A DNA stretch of 64,000 nucleotides from Fremontodendron californicum (lineage: Eukaryota; Streptophyta; Magnoliopsida; Malvales; Malvaceae). The translations under genes were made by a program, and so were the position numbers. This document shows, piece by piece, positions 59,587 to 64,000 of the stretch (position 1 is the stretch's first letter; the number at the start of each line of letters is the position of its first letter). The notes beneath the pieces were generated by a model. It ran no database searches and was not told where the DNA came from. It saw nothing but the letters and a program-made list of their open reading frames with translations. Location: NCBI GenBank assembly GCA_030761205.1, contig JAULJL010000025.1:1684001-1748000 (forward strand), given 5' to 3'.

Positions 59587-60643
59587 CAAATAAAAATAGA
59601 ACATTTATTGTTGTTTCTTTGGTTCATGATTTTATGTATGTGTTTGGATGAGGTATTTGAAGGAGAGATTTTATTTCAATCAAGGTTTTCAAAAGTCTAA
59701 AAATGAATTTACTTATTTGGGTAAAAATAAAGGAGAATTTCAAAATTTATAAGAAATTTCAAGAGGGGATTTGAGCACTTCAAATTCCCAATTGAAATTC
59801 CTACTAAAAAGGTGATTTTTCAAAATTCCTTAAAATCTTCTCTCACTTTATTCCAAGGTGATCCACTATAAAATACAAAACTAAAAAAAATAAATTATCA
59901 TTTTATTTAACTATATATTTTTTAATTTTACTATTATTAATAATATCTATATATTTTTACGAATCTAATGATACCCATTTTGCATTTTTTTATACATATA
60001 TGTATTTTTTATTTTTAATATCATTATTCTTATTTTATAATAATTTTTTTTTTATGAAATTCCAACAGCTTAAATTTTTTTCTAAAAAAATTTATCCAAA
60101 CAAAATAATTACAAATTCTAACATTTTGAAATGATACATTTTGAAATGTCTTCATTTTAAATTGTTTCAAAATTTTAAATTTTCTACTTGTGATTTTTTG
60201 CATCACAACATGACTATTGAATTGGAACATATGAACCCATTTTTCAAAAAAAAAAAAAATTTAAAGCCTCAAAATAGTCTAAATCTACAAGATTATGAAC
60301 AGTGTTGAAAGCAATGTTTTGAGTGCTTTCCATGTGAAAGAGTAACAGCCTGCCCCTACGGCTGTTGCTGATGTATATGCTATAATCGATTCATGAATAT
60401 ATACAAAAGATTATTTATATATGAATCAAATTTGAAAATATTGAAACTAATTATATTATTATTATTATCTTAAATTAATATGATGGATAGTCAAATTTCG
60501 AATCCCAGATTCGAAAATGACATTAAAATATATTTATATATATATATGAAAATTGAAACAATTAATTCAAGACTTGTTTAATTTCTTGTAATCAAAGTCT
60601 TAGCTTTCATTGTCATGAATTTGGGGTTATAGTACTACTCTCG
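59587..60643. other. AT-rich intergenic DNA
   Basis: No gene is seen. 59635-59880 carries TTTGGATGAGGTATTTGAAGG and inverted AAATTTC/GAAATTT phrases that suggest an old foldback repeat, but ends were not resolved. Confidence 0.45.

Positions 60644-60702
<59 letters not shown>
60644..60702. repeat. (AT)n microsatellite
   Basis: About 58 bp of uninterrupted TA dinucleotides; a second (AT)n run is at 61420-61463. Confidence 0.95.
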
Positions 60703-60705
<3 letters not shown>

Positions 60706-60833
60706 GAACATATGATTTAAAATCACAAAATAGTATACTATTTTGGGATCTTTCAAAGTCACTTCATCATGAACATATGATTTAAAATCACAAAAATAGT
60801 ATACTATTTTGGGATCTTTCAAAGTCACTTCAT
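60703..60833. repeat. 65-bp tandem duplication
   Basis: Two units (60703-60767 and 60768-60833), each starting CATGAACATATGATTTAAAA, are identical except for one extra A in the second. A partial third copy (CATGAAC) follows. Each unit contains the palindrome AATAGTATACTATT. Confidence 0.92.
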
Positions 60834-61416
60834 CATGAACAATAATAAATATAATTTTCATGCATTTTATAATTTCTTATACAATAAGTATACTGTGTAT
60901 TAATAAAATAAATAAATATTTCAAATACATTGTTTAATATTATTTTATTTAATATAAAATAAGTATATTAATTTTTATACTTTCATTTATTCCTTTTTTG
61001 AAATAATAAAATAATATAATATATTGAAATAGCATATCAGCATGAAAATTAAAATCAAATTTAACATGTAAATTATAATTAATTAATATAATTATATTTT
61101 TTTATTATCAAAAAATTAATAATTAATTGATATTTATCTTATTTGATTAAGTACATATTTGTATCAACATTTTTATTTTTATTTAATACAATTTTTTTTA
61201 TTTCATTTTTGTTAGTGTAGATTTCTAGTTTATTTTTAATTGAGATTTTAATGATATTTTTTATTTTATTTTTTGTGATTTTTGGGAATTTTGTGAATTT
61301 TTTTGTTTGATTTTAGATTTTGTGATTCTTCAAAAAAAAGCTCAAAGAGACCTTAAGGAAAATAATAGAAAAATTCAAATTCAAATTTAATATATATATA
61401 TATATTGTTATAGATG

Positions 61417-61467
<51 letters not shown>

Positions 61468-61630
61468 CTGAGCCATATTCAACAGGGAATCATATGCATC
61501 ATTTTATTTCTCCATACCTGTTTCATGCCTCTCTTTGGTTGAAACCTTCATTCTTTCTACTTAACATATATATGGCCAAAAACCACCCCTTGGATACAAA
61601 TATACAATTAATAATATATTATTATTTGTC
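60834..61630. other. AT-rich intergenic DNA
   Basis: Very AT-rich, including an (AT)n run at 61420-61463. No gene is seen. Confidence 0.5.
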
Positions 61631-61648
61631 AATCACAATAGTTAGTCT

Positions 61649-62393
61649 GGAATGACCTCAGGCCTAGGCAGGACAAGGTGGAGTGGGATAAACTGATCTG
61701 GTTTCCATTTCATATTCCTAAACATGCACTGGTAGCTTGGATGGCTATATTGGACAAACTGCCTACAAAGAACAGATTGATGTCATGGGGCATGGAGGTG
61801 GATGGCAAATGTGAGCTATGTCAAACTGAGCAAGAAACCCGGAATCATATATTTTTTGAATGTGACTATTCAAAGGAAATCTGGGGGCATATACTATGCT
61901 TATGTCAACTTCATAGAAGCATAAGGAGCTGGCAAGCAGAGCTGCAATGGGCAGTAAACAGAATCAGAGGAAAAACTCTCATTTCTGTTATTTTGCGTTT
62001 ATCATGGAGTGCCTTTCTTTACTCGATCTGGAGGGAGAGAAATAATAGGTGTTTTAATCGCCTTCAATCCACACAAGGAGCCATCATTGAGCAGATAAAA
62101 GAGATCATCAGAATGCGATTGTTGGGGCTCAAGAACATTAGTCCTGATGAAGTGAACCGAAGATTGGATGCAGATTGGGGACTGTCACTTTTTTCCTAGG
62201 ATCTTTGTCCATTCTGGAATAGCTTTAAGTATTGCTGAAGTATGTTGCTATTGTTCCCTGATTGATTAGTGGTCTTAAGTTTTGTTCAAGTATTGTTTAA
62301 GTATGTATAGCTTAAGTACATGTTGCACATGATGTTGGATGTAGCAGTTTAACTGCTTTCTGGATAAATAAAACACTTACTTATCCAAAAAAA
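61649..62393 (+). mobile_element. 5'-truncated L1-type LINE with zf-RVT domain
   Basis: The fragment is flanked by an 18-bp perfect duplication AATCACAATAGTTAGTCT (61631-61648 and 62394-62411) and ends in an A-run at 62386-62393. From 61649 to the TAG at 62199 it encodes the C-terminal zinc-binding domain found after reverse transcriptase in plant LINEs: FPFHIPKHALVAWMAILDKL, KNRLMSWGM, CELCQTEQETRNHIFFEC (Cys-x2-Cys ... His-x4-Cys) and SAFLYSIWRERNNRCF. The reverse transcriptase and endonuclease are missing, as expected for target-primed reverse transcription that stopped early. The tail is undamaged, so the insertion is fairly recent. Confidence 0.93.
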
Positions 62394-62589
62394 AATCACA
62401 ATAGTTAGTCTTTGCAAAATTGGATAAATTCGAACTAATACTCAAAAACCATGCTGAGTTCTTCTTTGTGCAGTGTCAAAATTAAACACATAGCTAGTTT
62501 CATGCATGTTGAGGTACGAGCGATTTTGTTTGGTTTGAGACTGGCATGAGAATGAAGCTTTGATCAGTTAAACTGTTGAAAGTGATTCC

Positions 62590-62811
62590 ATATTAGCAAT
62601 TGTAGAAATCAACATGTTAGATTCTTCACGGTGGGATGAAGATAGATTGATAATGGACATTATAGACTTGATTCACTCATGTCTTTGCAGCTTTGTTCAC
62701 ACAAGACGAGAAACCAATATGTGGGCTCTTGAAATTGTTAGAATAAAATGTCAAATTGATCATAAAAAAATTTTAGCTGATGTTTTATCAAATTGAATTT
62801 GTAATTCTGAT
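62590..62811 (+). pseudogene. RNase H-like (RVT_3) fragment of a LINE
   Basis: About 60 codons read SRWDEDRLIMDIIDLI, then a FVHTRRETNMWALEIVRI segment matching the C-terminal part of RVT_3 RNase H-like domains from plant LINEs. The N-terminal half of the domain is missing. It is separate from the LINE copy just upstream, which has its own target-site duplication. Confidence 0.5.
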
Positions 62812-62921
62812 TGATTTAATAAAACTTTCCTTTCCTTCAAAAAATATATAAAATTAAATTTATTCATCGATCTAGGTATGGGTCTGGTCCGGTTCATTTC
62901 CACCTGATCAATGGAACATTT
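62812..62921. other. Intergenic DNA
   Basis: Short AT-rich spacer; nothing recognised. Confidence 0.4.
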
Positions 62922-63247
62922 GGGCCACATTGCAAGAGAGTAAGTTAGGTCAGAGCCCTAGTCCCCATATCCACGACGACAATAACCTCAAAATATGGGC
63001 CAAAGTACAGGAGAGTCGGTTAGGTCAGACCCCAGTTCCCATATCCATGATAGCAATCCATAGCATTAAAATACAACTGTAACGTAACGAAAATTTATTT
63101 TATTCGTTATGTAACATTTGTGATATTATCAAATTCACGTTTGCAGCAATCGTAATGCGTTACGTAATGTCTGCAACATTTTCAACTACGTTCGCGACGA
63201 AATCCGTGTCCGTGATTTAAAACTATGCAGCAACCACCTCAAAATAT
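62922..63247. repeat. Tandem duplication of a 75-bp unit, second copy split by a MITE
   Basis: Unit 1 (62922-62996) reads GGGCCACATTGCAAGAGAGT... to CCTCAAAATAT. Unit 2 starts at 62997 and is interrupted at 63058; it resumes at 63228 (CAGCAACCACCTCAAAATAT). The uninterrupted copy shows what the site looked like before the insertion. Confidence 0.75.
63059..63227. mobile_element. hAT-like MITE (169 bp)
   Basis: The ends CATAGCATTAAAATAC and (reverse complement) CATAGTTTTAAATCAC are similar inverted repeats. Flanks TAGCAATC and CAGCAACC match at 6 of 8 positions, a decayed 8-bp duplication. The interior holds repeated CGTAACG/CGTTACG motifs. Its boundaries are supported by the empty-site copy in the neighbouring tandem unit. 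Confidence 0.72.
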
Positions 63248-63675
63248 GAATAATGCCTCATCCACAGAGACACAGTGCGAGCATATATAAAGCAAGTTGA
63301 GAATGATGCTTCTCTGTTTAGTAACTCAAAGCCTCCCTCTAATTAATGACTTGCCCAAGCAAGCAACAACCTTCTCATTCTGATCATGTTTCACTTTTCA
63401 GCTGGTACGCCAGCTCCTAGCTTTCGGATATTCATTTAGCACTCCGAAAGCACCATTGTTTTTGGTAGAAATCATGGCGAAGTGAGAAGAAAAGGAGCTG
63501 CAATTTTCATGGTATGGTAGATGATTTTTTCAGTATTCTTTCTTTTCTTTTTTTCTTTAAATTGACATTAAAAAAACAAACAAACAAACATTTCATCTTT
63601 GAAAATTATTAATTGCTTTTTCAACCTTTATTTTATCTACCAAGTTAAGGAATATCATAGAATTTTTTTCTTCCT
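63248..63675. other. Intergenic DNA
   Basis: No gene is seen. A moderately GC-richer stretch (63250-63500) has no long open frame. Confidence 0.4.
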
Positions 63676-63683
63676 ATGTTGAC

Positions 63684-63867
63684 CAGGGATTTAAATTGCG
63701 GTCGCGGACGCGTTTTGGTCGCGTTGTATTTATCGAGGTTGCGGACGTAATGAATGTTACCGCAGTCAATTGCGGTAAATATCGGCCGCGAATATCGACG
63801 ACGGAAGGAGCCGCAACCGCTAAATAGCGGCTGTAGCGTCGCGTTGCGGCCGCTATTTAAATCCCTG
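63684..63867. mobile_element. GC-rich hAT-like MITE (184 bp)
   Basis: It begins CAGGGATTTAAATTGCGGTC and ends GCGGCCGCTATTTAAATCCCTG, with the perfect 8-bp duplication ATGTTGAC (63676-63683 and 63868-63875). CAGGG...CCCTG ends with an 8-bp duplication are diagnostic of hAT elements. The interior is unusually rich in CpG (GCGGTCGCGGACGCG and similar) compared with the AT-rich flanks. It is non-coding. Confidence 0.92.
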
Positions 63868-64000
63868 ATGTTGACTTCTAAGCCAAAACATAGCTACAAA
63901 AGAAATTAGCTGCTGTTGTCTTAATTAATCCAGAACCCATTTTTTATTGCCCTTAAAAAAATTACTGATTTATGAAGCTATAACTCTTTGAATTGAAGTC

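Noticed and set aside
60613..60861. Open frame of 82 codons on the minus strand
   Set aside because: It is made of the (AT)n microsatellite and the 65-bp tandem repeat.

Overview
This is a nuclear chromosome segment from a flowering plant, almost certainly a eudicot. Genes have many GT-AG introns, the intergenic DNA is very AT-rich, and the protein families are plant ones (an STY46-type ACT-domain kinase, a clade D PP2C, a DUF616 protein, a PUT-type transporter). Transposon debris is typical of plants. I cannot name the species.

Layout. 63-803 is a piece of mitochondrial DNA (end of nad1 exon 4 plus the start of its group II intron) flanked by a 13-bp direct repeat. 817-13990 is AT-rich DNA holding an intact, very young Ty1/copia element (4459-9708; TSD TAATT; one difference seen between the LTRs) and an older solo LTR of the same family in reverse (11558-11999; TSD TTATA). 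13994-43920 is the gene island: STY46-like kinase (+), DCAF8-like WD40 protein (+), a small unknown gene with an in-frame stop (-), a PUT-like transporter (+), a decayed DNAJC17-like J-domain fragment (-), a DUF616 gene with a one-base frameshift (+), and a clade D PP2C (-). The DUF616 and PP2C genes converge. Their introns hold many small elements, including a hAT-like MITE family with CTATGTT...AACATAG ends (five copies in the window, two with perfect 8-bp TSDs). One copy contains a second, Mutator-like foldback MITE.

43921-64000 is mostly repeats. The most unusual object is a minus-strand LTR retrotransposon at 51569-59581 with two 2021-bp LTRs, TSD TGTAC, and an Athila-like primer-binding site. 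It has no recognisable gag or pol. It carries two intact intronless ORFs in its own orientation: a 178-aa zinc-finger protein whose layout recalls the cysteine-rich nucleic-acid-binding proteins of flexiviruses, and a LOG-type cytokinin-activating enzyme with the PGGxGTxxE motif. I regard this cargo-carrying element as the best candidate for a previously undescribed system. The right end holds a 5'-truncated LINE with an 18-bp TSD, a LINE RNase H fragment, a tandem duplication split by a MITE, and a GC-rich hAT-like MITE with a perfect 8-bp TSD.

Host genes show no operon-like relation. The two retrotransposons each act as a unit: the copia polyprotein supplies all enzymes for its own copying, while the LOG-carrying element must rely on enzymes supplied by another element.
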